A program made the position numbers and the translations under genes. The notes under the pieces are model-generated. The model did not search any database, was not told the origin of the DNA, and worked only from the letters and a program-made list of their open reading frames with translations. 64,000 nucleotides of DNA, from NCBI RefSeq assembly GCF_007655305.1, contig NZ_VLOG01000008.1, positions 62,001-126,000 of the forward strand, in the 5' to 3' direction. Of the stretch, positions 25,568-34,597 are shown piece after piece (the stretch's first letter is position 1; every line of letters starts with the position of its first letter). Origin of the DNA: Algoriphagus algorifonticola. Lineage in GTDB: Bacteria > Bacteroidota > Bacteroidia > Cytophagales > Cyclobacteriaceae.

Positions 25568-26574
25568 TAGCTTTTGATATTGATTTTAATGGCATACCAC
25601 TCTATCTCTTTGAAAGCCCTACAAACTGCATCAGATAGGTAACTTTCCTCTTTGAATTCAAATTGATCTTTAGATTCCAAAAGGAAAGCCTGCCCCATTT
25701 TTCGAACTTCCCTACTTTTACTATTGAATAGATTAAAATCAGAAATTCTGAAATTATCCGATTGGATAGTTTCCCGGTATACATGGTTTTTCAATGGAGG
25801 CATGCTCAATGCCTCGATAGCAGAAGACTTTCCCGCTACTATGTCCCCTTTTTTGTTTACAATTAGATAGTCCCCATTAGTGTCTTCTAAAAATCTTTGG
25901 ATCAGATGGTCTACTGTGATATCAATACCCAAAACAGCAAATAATTCATCTTGATCATACACCGGCTTGATTAGTGACAAAATCCATCCTTGCCCAGCCG
26001 GATCGATATATGGTTCGGGTATCCATACATATTCCCTACTAGGATTATTTTCTTGATCTGCTTTGTAATAAAAATTAAAGTCCTTGACATTAATATTTGG
26101 GTCTACTATTCCCACAGCATCATAAAAGGGATAAACTCTCGAAACTTGATTTTCTGAATTGGAATAGATCTGTGCTATGATATCATAACGCTTATAAATC
26201 TTAGAAAAAATTTCATCCAAACCATTGGTGAATTTCACTTCCTGCCTCGCTTTGGCATAATCTTCCGTTGAATTCAAGATGATAATGGAACTGTAATTTT
26301 CCTCTTTCACATACAGACCTTCAGAGAATGGCCCATTCATCTTGTACTTATACCCCTCTAAGTCTCTAAGAATTTTGTCTTTGTTCCTGATCAAAGAATC
26401 ATAAAAAGTTGAGACCGAGTCAATCTCTTTTTCAAGTGCATTTGCGTGGCTTTCAAAGGAAGATACTAATTCCTGTAAACTTGCTTTATCAGCCTTCTTT
26501 TTCTTTTCCCGAAGGTCAGAACATGCCGAAAAAAGAAGTAGAATAGAAACTAAAAATAGTATTGGGGCTCTCAT
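25567..26574 (-). CDS. Stand-alone Cache-domain lipoprotein
   Basis: Lipoprotein of 335 residues with lipobox FSAC (Cys18), a coiled-coil-like segment at about 28-70, and a double-Cache-type sensor core: YPFYDAVGIVDPNIN, WIPEPYIDPAGQGWILSLIKPVYD and FAVLGIDITVDHLI are typical dCache_1 blocks, followed by GDYLIVNKKGDIVAG. Such modules usually bind amino acids or other small ligands as part of a receptor. Here there is no kinase or methyl-accepting part in the same protein. It is translated just before, and coupled by a one-base overlap to, the hybrid kinase, so it probably is a periplasmic co-sensor for it. That partnership is inferred. Confidence 0.8.
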   Translation of the reverse strand: MRAPILFLVSILLLFSACSDLREKKKKADKASLQELVSSFESHANALEKEIDSVSTFYDSLIRNKDKILRDLEGYKYKMNGPFSEGLYVKEENYSSIIILNSTEDYAKARQEVKFTNGLDEIFSKIYKRYDIIAQIYSNSENQVSRVYPFYDAVGIVDPNINVKDFNFYYKADQENNPSREYVWIPEPYIDPAGQGWILSLIKPVYDQDELFAVLGIDITVDHLIQRFLEDTNGDYLIVNKKGDIVAGKSSAIEALSMPPLKNHVYRETIQSDNFRISDFNLFNSKSREVRKMGQAFLLESKDQFEFKEESYLSDAVCRAFKEIEWYAIKINIKS

Positions 26575-26596
26575 GTATCATATGCTTTGCGGGAAA

Positions 26597-26836
26597 TTAA
26601 AGATTTTCCAACTGAGCACGAAATGATTTTCCCATTTCATGAAATCTTTCAACTATTTGCTTAAAAAAATCTCCTTCCAGAAAGCTTTCCAAGTCTGCTT
26701 CTTCCAATACATCCATCTCGTTTAACTTGAACGTCTGCTCCATGGGACCAAACTCAAATTTCAAGATGTACTTATTATTCCAGGAGAAAATACTAATTCG
26801 TATTTCCTCCCGGATTAATTCCTTGACTACTCTCAT
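26597..26836 (-). CDS. Small conserved-looking protein, unknown function
   Basis: A 79-residue protein with alternating beta strands in the first half (IRISIFSWNNKYILKFEFG) and an acidic helical second half (EADLESFLEGDFFKQIVERF). I do not recognise a family. Its ATG overlaps the OsmC stop by four bases (ATGA), which is a typical coupled arrangement and supports it being a real gene. Confidence 0.6.
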   Translation of the reverse strand: MRVVKELIREEIRISIFSWNNKYILKFEFGPMEQTFKLNEMDVLEEADLESFLEGDFFKQIVERFHEMGKSFRAQLENL

Positions 26837-27249
26837 CCTGGTCTCTTTACCTCAGAACTATACGTTAATCTGGACTTTAAAGAAGAAGCAACTGAACAAT
26901 ATTTGTCAACGGATAGTGCAACCACTTTTTCAAACTCCTCCTCTGTTGCATTGGGAGAAATTAAAATGAATTTTAAGTGGATATCGGTATAAAATGCAGG
27001 TACTCCGTCATTTCGAATTCCTTCCACTTCCACCGAAAAATCGACTATCTCTCTTCTTTTTTTCTTCATCATCAAAACTGCATCCACAGAAGCACAGCCA
27101 CCCACTGCCGATAAAAGCAAATCCATGGGAGATTGCGCTTTTTTGGCCGGAGCATCGTACATATCGATCTGAACTACATTTCCCTGGGGATTTACAGCTT
27201 CGTATTCATAGTCCGCTTTCATTCGGACAGTTACATTTCTTTTTGACAT
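26833..27249 (-). CDS. OsmC/Ohr-family peroxiredoxin-like protein
   Basis: OsmC-family thiol protein of 138 residues. The two conserved cysteines are Cys52 in LLLSAVGGCASVDAV and Cys118 in SVDKYCSVASSL, the peroxidatic and resolving positions. The N-terminal strand segment YEYEAVNPQGNVVQIDM is standard. OsmC/Ohr proteins reduce organic hydroperoxides with dihydrolipoamide or related thiols. YhfA-like members of this length have less defined roles. It is followed by the coupled 79-residue protein and is 39 bases from the IcmF gene's stop upstream. Confidence 0.88.
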   Translation of the reverse strand: MSKRNVTVRMKADYEYEAVNPQGNVVQIDMYDAPAKKAQSPMDLLLSAVGGCASVDAVLMMKKKRREIVDFSVEVEGIRNDGVPAFYTDIHLKFILISPNATEEEFEKVVALSVDKYCSVASSLKSRLTYSSEVKRPG

Positions 27250-27288
27250 AGCACTTAATCTTTATTCTTTTTGAAAGGCTTACTCACC

Positions 27289-30200
27289 TTACATGTTTCT
27301 TCTATATTGACCACCAACCTCATAAAGCGCTCTCGTAATTTGTCCCAAAGAACAATACTTAGATGCTTCCATTAATCGCTCAAATACATTCTCGTTTTGA
27401 ATAGCGGCTTTCTTCAAGGACATCAATTGCTCTTCTTCCTTGCCTTTATAAGCATGATGTAAGCTTTTCAAAGTCTGAATCTGAGCTTCTTTTTCCTCTT
27501 GAGTAGCTCGAATCACTTCCCCGGGAGTTACAGTTGGAGAACCTTCACTGGAAAGGAATGTATTCACACCAATAATCGGATACTCTCCAGTATGTTTCAG
27601 CATTTCATAATGCATACTCTCTTCCTGAATTTTACCTCTTTGGTACATAGTCTCCATCGCTCCTAGGACTCCACCTCTTTCAGTGATTCTATCAAACTCC
27701 ACGTAAACTGCTTCTTCCACCAAATCAGTCAATTCTTCAATAATGAAAGCGCCCTGCAATGGGTTTTCATTTTTAGCTAATCCTAATTCTTTATTGATAA
27801 TCAACTGAATCGCCATTGCCCTCCTTACAGATGCCTCAGTTGGAGTTGTAATCGCTTCATCATACGCATTGGTATGCAGGGAATTACAGTTGTCATAAAT
27901 TGCATACAAGGCCTGTAGAGTCGTTCTGATATCATTGAAATCAATTTCCTGTGCATGTAGAGATCTTCCAGAGGTCTGAATATGATACTTCAGCATTTGC
28001 GAGCGTTCATTCGCCCCGTACTTCAGCTTCATCGCTTTGGCCCAGATTCTTCTAGCCACTCGTCCAATTACCGCATACTCCGGATCAATTCCATTGGAAA
28101 AGAAGAAAGATAGATTTGGGGCAAAATCATTGACATCCATTCCTCTGGAAACATAGTATTCCACATACGTGAATCCATTGGAAAGCGTTAATGCCAATTG
28201 CGTGATAGGATTAGCTCCAGCTTCAGCAATATGATATCCTGAAATAGAAACTGAATAAAAGTTTCTGACTTTGTTTTGTATAAAATATTGCTGCACATCA
28301 CCCATGAGCCTCAGAGAAAACTCCGTGGAGAAAATACAGGTATTTTGTGCCTGATCTTCTTTGAGAATATCTGCCTGAACAGTCCCCCTTACTTTAGAAA
28401 TGGTATCTGCTTTAATTTTTTCATAAACCTCCTTCGGCAAAACCTGATCTCCGGTCACACCCAAAAGCATCAAGCCCAAGCCATCATTGCCTTCAGGAAT
28501 CTCGGCATTGTAAGTTGGTCTTTTCAGCCCTTTCTTTTGGTAAATGGCATCAATTTTCTGATTGATTTCATCTTCTAAACCATTGGCTTTAATATAAACC
28601 TCACATTGCTGATCAATAGCTGCATTCATGAAAAATGCAGTCATGGTAGCTGCGGGGCCATTGATAGTCATCGAGACTGAAGTCAAAGGGTCTACCAGAT
28701 TAAATCCTGAATAGAGCTTCTTAGCATCATCCAAGCAGCAAACATTCACTCCGGAGTTTCCAATTTTGCCATAAATATCCGGTCTATAATCAGGATCCTC
28801 ACCATAAAGAGTCACGGAGTCAAAAGCCGTGGACAATCGCTTGGCCGGCATATCCTTCGAAACATAGTGGAATCGCTTGTTGGTACGCTCAGGCCCACCT
28901 TCACCCGCAAACATTCTAGTAGGATCTTCACCTTCTCTTTTGAAAGGGAAAACTCCAGCAGTGTAAGGGAATTTTCCAGGTACGTTTTCTCTAAGCCCCC
29001 ATTTTAATAGCTCACCCCAAGCTTCATACTTAGGAAGTGAAACCTTCGGAATTCTTGAATCCGCAAGCGATTTATGGAAAGTTTTTACCTTGATCTCCTT
29101 ATCCCTTACTTTGAAAACATAGAAATCCTCCTGATATCTAGCGGCTTCTTCTGGCCACTCTTCCAGCCATTTCTTGTTTTTTGGATCTAAATTCAGCTCG
29201 ACTTGAGTATAGACTTCTTCTAATTCTTTTTTCAATCTGTCTTTGTCCTCTACACCGGATTCTTCAATAGTGTCAATTGATTTCCGAATGGAATAAAGCT
29301 TTTGAGCAATCTCTTTTTGCTCTTCTACCCACTTGTCGTAGTTCCTGTTGTTCTCAGTAATCTCGCTTAGATATCGGGTCCTTGCAGGTGGAATAATATA
29401 GATCTTTTCAGAACTACCGGATGTCAATTCGGAACTGCTTTCAAAAGACTCAAACTTCTCATTGACTTTGGAAATGATTGCCTTATAAAGCTGATTCATT
29501 CCCGGATCGTTGAATTGAGAAGCAATGGTACCGAAAACAGGTAAATCTTCGTCTTTCGCTTCCCATAGATTGTGATTGCGTTTGAATTGCTTTTTCACAT
29601 CCCGAATAGCATCTAGAGCCCCTCTTTTATCAAACTTGTTCAGTGCAATGATATCTGCAAAATCCAGCATATCGATCTTCTCCAATTGAGATGCGGCACC
29701 ATATTCCGGAGTCATCACGTAGAGGGATAAATCTGAATGCTCGATAATTTCTGTATCTGACTGACCAATACCTGATGTTTCTAAAATCACCAAGTCAAAT
29801 CCAGCCGCTTTCACAGTATCTACAGCATCTTGGACATATCGAGATAGAGCTAAGTTTGATTGTCTGGTGGCCAGAGACCTCATAAACACTCTGGGATGAT
29901 GAATTGCATTCATGCGGATTCTATCGCCCAAAAGAGCTCCTCCAGTTTTTCTTTTGGAAGGGTCTACGGATATGATTGCGAGAGTTTTATCTTCAAAATC
30001 CAAAACAAATCTCCTGACCAATTCATCAACCAAGGAAGATTTTCCAGCCCCTCCAGTTCCTGTAATTCCCAAAACCGGGGTTTTTGACGCCTTGCTTTTT
30101 GATCTTACTTCTTCCAACAATTTTTTGGATTGATCAGGGAAGTTTTCAAAAGCAGAGATCAGTCTGGCCACATGATTTTTTTTATCTCTTTCCAGAGCAA

Positions 30201-30666
30201 ATTCTTCCGGCAACTCATCTCCAATTGGAAAGTCGCATTGCTTTACTAAGTCATTGATCATTCCCTGAAGACCCATTGCTCTTCCATCGTCAGGAGCATA
30301 GATTCTGGAAATACCATATTCATGCAATTCCTTGATCTCTTCAGGAAGGATTGTTCCACCTCCCCCTCCGAAAAGCTTGATATGTCCAGCTCCTTTTTCA
30401 TGAAGCAAATCATACATGTATTTGAAAAATTCTACGTGCCCTCCCTGATAAGAAGTAATGGCAATAGCTTGGACATCTTCCTGAATCGCACAATCGACAA
30501 TCTCCTGAACCGAGCGATTGTGTCCTAAATGAATCACTTCACAACCAGTGGATTGAATGATTCTTCTCATAATATTGATCGCTGCATCATGCCCATCAAA
30601 AAGTGAGGCTGCAGTGACAATACGAATGTGATTTTTTGGCTTATAAATCTCCGCTTGGGTAGTCAT
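27289..30666 (-). CDS. icmF: Fused isobutyryl-CoA mutase IcmF
   Basis: Adenosylcobalamin-dependent acyl-CoA mutase with its G-protein chaperone built in. In order: B12-binding domain with [13 protein letters not shown] (His26) and GGGGT (residues 1-150); MeaB-like GTPase with Walker [11 protein letters not shown] (203-212) and [20 protein letters not shown]; a linker; and the TIM-barrel mutase, with [20 protein letters not shown] as the substrate region and [11 protein letters not shown]. The Phe-Pro-Tyr segment is the isobutyryl/butyryl-CoA type, not methylmalonyl-CoA. I start at ATG 30666 (1,125 residues), where the family N-terminus begins; a longer start at 30711 is possible. Divergent neighbour: a CoA-transferase. 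Confidence 0.93.
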   Translation of the reverse strand: MTTQAEIYKPKNHIRIVTAASLFDGHDAAINIMRRIIQSTGCEVIHLGHNRSVQEIVDCAIQEDVQAIAITSYQGGHVEFFKYMYDLLHEKGAGHIKLFGGGGGTILPEEIKELHEYGISRIYAPDDGRAMGLQGMINDLVKQCDFPIGDELPEEFALERDKKNHVARLISAFENFPDQSKKLLEEVRSKSKASKTPVLGITGTGGAGKSSLVDELVRRFVLDFEDKTLAIISVDPSKRKTGGALLGDRIRMNAIHHPRVFMRSLATRQSNLALSRYVQDAVDTVKAAGFDLVILETSGIGQSDTEIIEHSDLSLYVMTPEYGAASQLEKIDMLDFADIIALNKFDKRGALDAIRDVKKQFKRNHNLWEAKDEDLPVFGTIASQFNDPGMNQLYKAIISKVNEKFESFESSSELTSGSSEKIYIIPPARTRYLSEITENNRNYDKWVEEQKEIAQKLYSIRKSIDTIEESGVEDKDRLKKELEEVYTQVELNLDPKNKKWLEEWPEEAARYQEDFYVFKVRDKEIKVKTFHKSLADSRIPKVSLPKYEAWGELLKWGLRENVPGKFPYTAGVFPFKREGEDPTRMFAGEGGPERTNKRFHYVSKDMPAKRLSTAFDSVTLYGEDPDYRPDIYGKIGNSGVNVCCLDDAKKLYSGFNLVDPLTSVSMTINGPAATMTAFFMNAAIDQQCEVYIKANGLEDEINQKIDAIYQKKGLKRPTYNAEIPEGNDGLGLMLLGVTGDQVLPKEVYEKIKADTISKVRGTVQADILKEDQAQNTCIFSTEFSLRLMGDVQQYFIQNKVRNFYSVSISGYHIAEAGANPITQLALTLSNGFTYVEYYVSRGMDVNDFAPNLSFFFSNGIDPEYAVIGRVARRIWAKAMKLKYGANERSQMLKYHIQTSGRSLHAQEIDFNDIRTTLQALYAIYDNCNSLHTNAYDEAITTPTEASVRRAMAIQLIINKELGLAKNENPLQGAFIIEELTDLVEEAVYVEFDRITERGGVLGAMETMYQRGKIQEESMHYEMLKHTGEYPIIGVNTFLSSEGSPTVTPGEVIRATQEEKEAQIQTLKSLHHAYKGKEEEQLMSLKKAAIQNENVFERLMEASKYCSLGQITRALYEVGGQYRRNM

Positions 30667-30889
30667 ACTTATGGGTTTATATACTCTATTTTTTGGGCTT
30701 TGAAACGACATTCAAGCCGATCTTTTCAGTCTGCGAATATAACAAATTTAAGGCTGCCTTAGGTTTAAAACACGTGATCAAACAAAATATTATTTGGTAG
30801 GCAAACAGATAAATCAAGCGGTTAGCTGACAATTGTCATCTTTTTTTATCATCTTAATTTAAACCTTTGGGGAATAAAAAAAATTGAAA

Positions 30890-32182
30890 ATGATCAACTA
30901 TACCACAGCAACTGAAGCAGTTCAGCTGGTTCAAAGCCATCAACGCGTATTTATTCACGGAAGTGCAGCAACCCCCACCACTCTTTTGTATGCATTGGCA
31001 GACAGAAAAAAAGAATTGAGAAATGTCGAAATCGTGGCAATCACTACGCTAGGTCCTATGCCTTTGGTAGAACCCGATTGTAAAGGGAGTTTCTTTATGA
31101 ATTCCCTTTTCGTTTCAACTAATATCAGAACTGCCGTCAATACAGATCAGGGGGGCTATGTCCCTATTTTCTTGAGTGAAATCGGACACCTTTTTAGGAA
31201 TAAAATTTTGGAAATTGATGTAGCAATGATTCAGGTTTCAGAGCCTGATGCACATGGGTTTTGTTCGTTGGGAACCTCAGTGGATATTGCCAAACCTGCA
31301 GTCGAAACCGCCAAAGTGATTATTGCGCAAGTCAATAAGCAAATGCCCCGAACACATGGAGATGGACATATTCATATTTCAAAATTTGATAAAGCTATCT
31401 ATGTAGACGAACCACTACCTGAAGTAAACTATCTCGGAAAAATTACGGAGAAGGAAATTCAGATTGGCAATCACATAGCCTCTATTATAGAGGACAGATC
31501 AACCCTTCAAATGGGCATTGGTGCAATTCCTGATGCAGTTTTAAATAGCCTTCATCATCATAAAGATTTGGGAGTACATACAGAAATGTTTTCCAACGGA
31601 ATCCTGAACCTGATGAAATCGGGGGCTGTCACCAATGCCTATAAGAAAAAACATCCCGGCAAAGTAGTTTCCGCTTTTACTGCAGGTTCAGCAGAATTAT
31701 ACCGGGAAATCCACGATAACCCTGAATTCTCATTTCATGAAGCAGCCTATGTTAATGATACTTCTGTAATCAGGAAAAACCCGAAAGTAGTATCGATCAA
31801 CTCCTGTGTTGAACTTGATTTGACAGGACAAGTCTGTGCCGATTCGATAGGAAGCTATCATTATTCGGGAGTTGGTGGACAAATGGATTTTATGAGAGGA
31901 GCTTCACTGTCTGTGGGAGGAAAACCCATTATGGCATTAACAGCCTGCACAAAATCAGGAGAATCAAAAATTGTCCCTTTCCTAAAACCAGGAGCCGGAG
32001 TAGTTACGACAAGAGCACATGTTCAATATGTAGTGACAGAGTTTGGAGTCGTCAATTTGTATGGAAAGAATCTGAGACAGAGATCATATGAATTGATGAG
32101 AATCGCTCATCCAGATCATAGAGAAAGTCTGGAAAGAGCTATTGTAGAAAGATTTGGTAGCTATATCTATCCATTTCGTTGA
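30890..32182 (+). CDS. Acetyl-CoA hydrolase/transferase family CoA-transferase
   Basis: CoA-transferase of about 430 residues, similar to 4-hydroxybutyrate or butyrate:acetate CoA-transferases. HGSAATPTTLLYALADR is the N-terminal block; ISEPDAHGFCSLGTSVDI is present as VSEPDAHGFCSLG; and GVHTEMFSNG contains the probable catalytic glutamate. GVGGQMDFMRGA and VTEFGVVNLYGKNLRQR are the C-terminal signatures. I take ATG 30890; a TTG two codons earlier is possible. It would activate or exchange short-chain acyl groups, which fits the divergent IcmF gene acting on butyryl/isobutyryl-CoA. Exact acyl specificity cannot be read. Confidence 0.88.
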   Translation: MINYTTATEAVQLVQSHQRVFIHGSAATPTTLLYALADRKKELRNVEIVAITTLGPMPLVEPDCKGSFFMNSLFVSTNIRTAVNTDQGGYVPIFLSEIGHLFRNKILEIDVAMIQVSEPDAHGFCSLGTSVDIAKPAVETAKVIIAQVNKQMPRTHGDGHIHISKFDKAIYVDEPLPEVNYLGKITEKEIQIGNHIASIIEDRSTLQMGIGAIPDAVLNSLHHHKDLGVHTEMFSNGILNLMKSGAVTNAYKKKHPGKVVSAFTAGSAELYREIHDNPEFSFHEAAYVNDTSVIRKNPKVVSINSCVELDLTGQVCADSIGSYHYSGVGGQMDFMRGASLSVGGKPIMALTACTKSGESKIVPFLKPGAGVVTTRAHVQYVVTEFGVVNLYGKNLRQRSYELMRIAHPDHRESLERAIVERFGSYIYPFR

Positions 32183-32196
32183 TTTGGCAATTTCAT

Positions 32197-32254
32197 AAAT
32201 GGGGTTTTGAATTATGCTGCTTCTACTTAGATTAGCGAATGATAAACCCCATTT
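32197..32254 (+). promoter_or_regulatory. Long-range stem before the sugar transporter start
   Basis: AAATGGGGTTT (32197-32207) and AAACCCCATTT (32244-32254) are perfect 11-base complements separated by 36 bases. A CTTTTT tract follows, then ATG at 32261. It could be the terminator of the CoA-transferase gene with a large loop, or an RNA stem that masks the transporter's ribosome-binding region. Confidence 0.5.
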
Positions 32255-32260
32255 CTTTTT

Positions 32261-33607
32261 ATGTCTTCTAATAAATATGTCTTTTTCATTTCCATCACAG
32301 CTGCTCTTGGCGGCTTTTTATTTGGATTTGATACAGCTGTAATTTCAGGTGCGGAAAGAGCGATACAAGAAGTATGGCAATTAAGTGATTGGATGCATGG
32401 ATTAGCCATTGCATCCGCTTTGTATGGAACTGTAATCGGCGCATTGCTAGGAGGAATACCAGCAGACAAATTTGGAAGAAAGAAAAGCTTACTCTGGATA
32501 GGTATATTTTATTTAGTTTCCGCTGTGGGTTCAGGAATGGCGTGGGACGTCACCTCCTTTACCATTTTTAGATTTATTGGTGGTTTAGGTGTAGGTGCAT
32601 CCTCGGTAGTTGCTCCTATGTATATCTCTGAAATCGCTCCTGCAAAAAACCGGGGACTCTTGGTAGCCCTGTATCAGTTTAATATTGTATTTGGAATTGT
32701 AATCGCCTATGTCTCCAATTATCTAATCGGAACTGCTGGCTTGCCAGAAGAGTGGCGATGGATGCTGATTGTTGAAGGAATACCAGCTTTGATATACAGT
32801 GTAATGATTTTCAGAATACCTGAAAGTCCAAGATGGCTAATCGCCAAATTTAATGATCAAAGTCAAGCTAGAACCATTTTAACTCGGACAGATCCTGAAG
32901 GTGCCGAAGAGGCAATTAGACTTTCCATTGAAGAAGAAAAAAGGCAAAAGTCCAAAGCGAGCATTTCAACTCTTTTCAATTCAAAATACCTTTCCAGCAC
33001 TCTTCTAGCGGTTATGATTGCCTTTTTTAATCAGGTATCAGGAATTAATGCCATCATCTACTTTGCTCCAAGAGTATTTGAAATGGCGGGGATTTCCACG
33101 GAAAACGCTTTAATCTCAACTGTAGGAATTGGAATCGTCAACTTGCTTGGTACTTTTTTAGGACTTTATTTGATAGATCGATTGGGAAGAAAAAAGTTGA
33201 TGTATATTGGTTCCGCCGGTTATATCATCTCATTATCCTTGATGGCATATAACTTTCTGGGGCCTGGAATTCCATCTTTCTGGCTCCCTATTTTTGTTTT
33301 CGGATTTATCGTTTCTCACGCAGTAGGACAAGGTTCGGTGATTTGGGTATTCATTTCAGAAATGTTTCCTAATGAACTTAGAGCATATGGCCAATCGCTG
33401 GGCTCTTTTACCCATTGGATTTTAGCCGCTGTAATTGCCAATGTCTTTCCTTTCTTTGCCAATGCATTCGGACCAGGCTACATCTTTGCTTTCTTTGCAT
33501 TAATGATGGTTTGGCAACTCCTTTGGGTGAAATTTAAAATGCCGGAAACCAAAGGAAGAACTCTGGAAGAAATTCAAAAAGATTTACATCAAGACTATGC
33601 CTCATAA
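32261..33607 (+). CDS. Sugar porter MFS transporter
   Basis: Twelve-helix sugar:proton symporter of the XylE/GalP family. GFLFGFDTAVISGA (helix 1), DKFGRKKSL (loop 2-3), RFIGGLGVGASSVVAPMYISEIAPAKNRG (helix 4), PESPRWLIAK (central loop), QVSGINAIIYFAP (helix 7, sugar-binding QxxGxN) and DRLGRKKLM are all present, ending PETKGRTLEEIQ. The 448 residues are normal. The last 11 bases overlap the sugar-kinase gene, so uptake and phosphorylation are coupled. The sugar is unknown; the adjacent PfkB-type kinase points to fructose or a similar free sugar. Confidence 0.92.
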   Translation: MSSNKYVFFISITAALGGFLFGFDTAVISGAERAIQEVWQLSDWMHGLAIASALYGTVIGALLGGIPADKFGRKKSLLWIGIFYLVSAVGSGMAWDVTSFTIFRFIGGLGVGASSVVAPMYISEIAPAKNRGLLVALYQFNIVFGIVIAYVSNYLIGTAGLPEEWRWMLIVEGIPALIYSVMIFRIPESPRWLIAKFNDQSQARTILTRTDPEGAEEAIRLSIEEEKRQKSKASISTLFNSKYLSSTLLAVMIAFFNQVSGINAIIYFAPRVFEMAGISTENALISTVGIGIVNLLGTFLGLYLIDRLGRKKLMYIGSAGYIISLSLMAYNFLGPGIPSFWLPIFVFGFIVSHAVGQGSVIWVFISEMFPNELRAYGQSLGSFTHWILAAVIANVFPFFANAFGPGYIFAFFALMMVWQLLWVKFKMPETKGRTLEEIQKDLHQDYAS

Positions 33608-34472
33608 AGTTTTTATTTTCGGTGAAATGCTATGGGATTGCTTACCTGGCGGTTCGAAAGCAGGTGGTGCGCCTTTGAACGTGGCCCTGAATCTTCACCA
33701 ATTAGGACTGGATTCCAACCTTATCTCCGGAATAGGAAATGATTTAGATGGAGAAAAATTAGTGGAATACATGAAGAGTTATGGGATCTCGGATAAGTTT
33801 ATTCAAAGAAAAGACCCTTATCAGACCTCAAAAGTCCTGGTTGACAATTCTGATCCTGAAAATATCAAGTATACCATTTTACCCAATGTAGCTTGGGATC
33901 ATATTTCTATTACAGATGAATTGATTCAGGAAAGCCAGAACTGTGATGCTTTTATTTTTGGAACATTGGGAGTTAGAAGCAATGAAAGTCTCAAAACACT
34001 TTTAGCATTACTCCCGAAGCAAAAATTGAGGATTTTTGATGCCAATTTGAGAAGTCCATTTTACGATTTCGAAGTGATTGAAACTCTTCTTGGGTACACC
34101 GAAATTCTAAAAATCAACGAAGATGAATTAGAAATTTTCGCAGACTACTTCAATACAGAAGCTAAAGTAGAAAGTCTATGTGAATTTTTGGATCATAATT
34201 TTCCCATTGAAATCATCTGCATCACTTTGGGATCCAAGGGCGCTATGATTTATCAAAATGGACAAATCACACAGCATCCTGGGTATAAAATCAAAGTGAA
34301 AGACTCCATAGGAGCTGGAGATGCTTTCTTGAGCGGATTTGTCAAAACATACCTAGACGGCAAAAATTCAGAGGAGATTTTGGATTTTGCCTGTAAAATC
34401 GGAGCATTTGTAGCAACTCAAGAAGGGGGCACACCCAAGTATCAAGTAAGCAACATTAATCAAATACATTGA
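33597..34472 (+). CDS. PfkB-family carbohydrate kinase (fructokinase-like)
   Basis: Ribokinase-fold sugar kinase, 291 residues. FGEMLWDCLPGGSKAGGAPLNVALNL is the N-terminal substrate region seen in fructokinases (GGAPLNVA). The catalytic motif DSIGAGDAFLSGF holds the anion hole and the base Asp. DANLRSPFYDFEVIE is the conserved DxNxR block. The sugar specificity is inferred as fructose from these blocks and from overlap with the MFS sugar porter gene; related hexoses are possible. A terminator follows at 34516. Confidence 0.85.
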   Translation: MPHKVFIFGEMLWDCLPGGSKAGGAPLNVALNLHQLGLDSNLISGIGNDLDGEKLVEYMKSYGISDKFIQRKDPYQTSKVLVDNSDPENIKYTILPNVAWDHISITDELIQESQNCDAFIFGTLGVRSNESLKTLLALLPKQKLRIFDANLRSPFYDFEVIETLLGYTEILKINEDELEIFADYFNTEAKVESLCEFLDHNFPIEIICITLGSKGAMIYQNGQITQHPGYKIKVKDSIGAGDAFLSGFVKTYLDGKNSEEILDFACKIGAFVATQEGGTPKYQVSNINQIH

Positions 34473-34515
34473 AATTTGGCTGTTTTTTGAAAAAATCGAG
34501 CATTTTTCTTCCTCA

Positions 34516-34541
34516 GGGATAAAAACCACTTATCCCTTTTT
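34516..34541 (+). terminator. Terminator after the sugar-kinase gene
   Basis: GGGATAA (34516-34522) and TTATCCC (34530-34536) form a 7-bp stem around AAACCAC, followed by TTTTT. Confidence 0.8.
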
Positions 34542-34560
34542 GCAACTTTGTTTCACTTTT

Positions 34561-34593
34561 TCTGGTATAAAGCTACAAAGCACTTTATTTTTG
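34561..34593 (+). promoter_or_regulatory. Candidate promoter giving a near-leaderless TonB-receptor mRNA
   Basis: TCTG (34561-34564; consensus TTTG), 21 bases, then TATTTTTG (34586-34593), an exact -7 match. Transcription would start around 34598, at the GTG start codon itself. The -33 box has one mismatch, so this is a candidate only. Confidence 0.35.
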
Positions 34594-34597
34594 TGGC

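Noticed and set aside
30667-30711. Longer start for IcmF
   Set aside because: The 15 extra residues are not family-like; [16 protein letters not shown] from ATG 30666 matches the expected N-terminus. The long form cannot be fully excluded.
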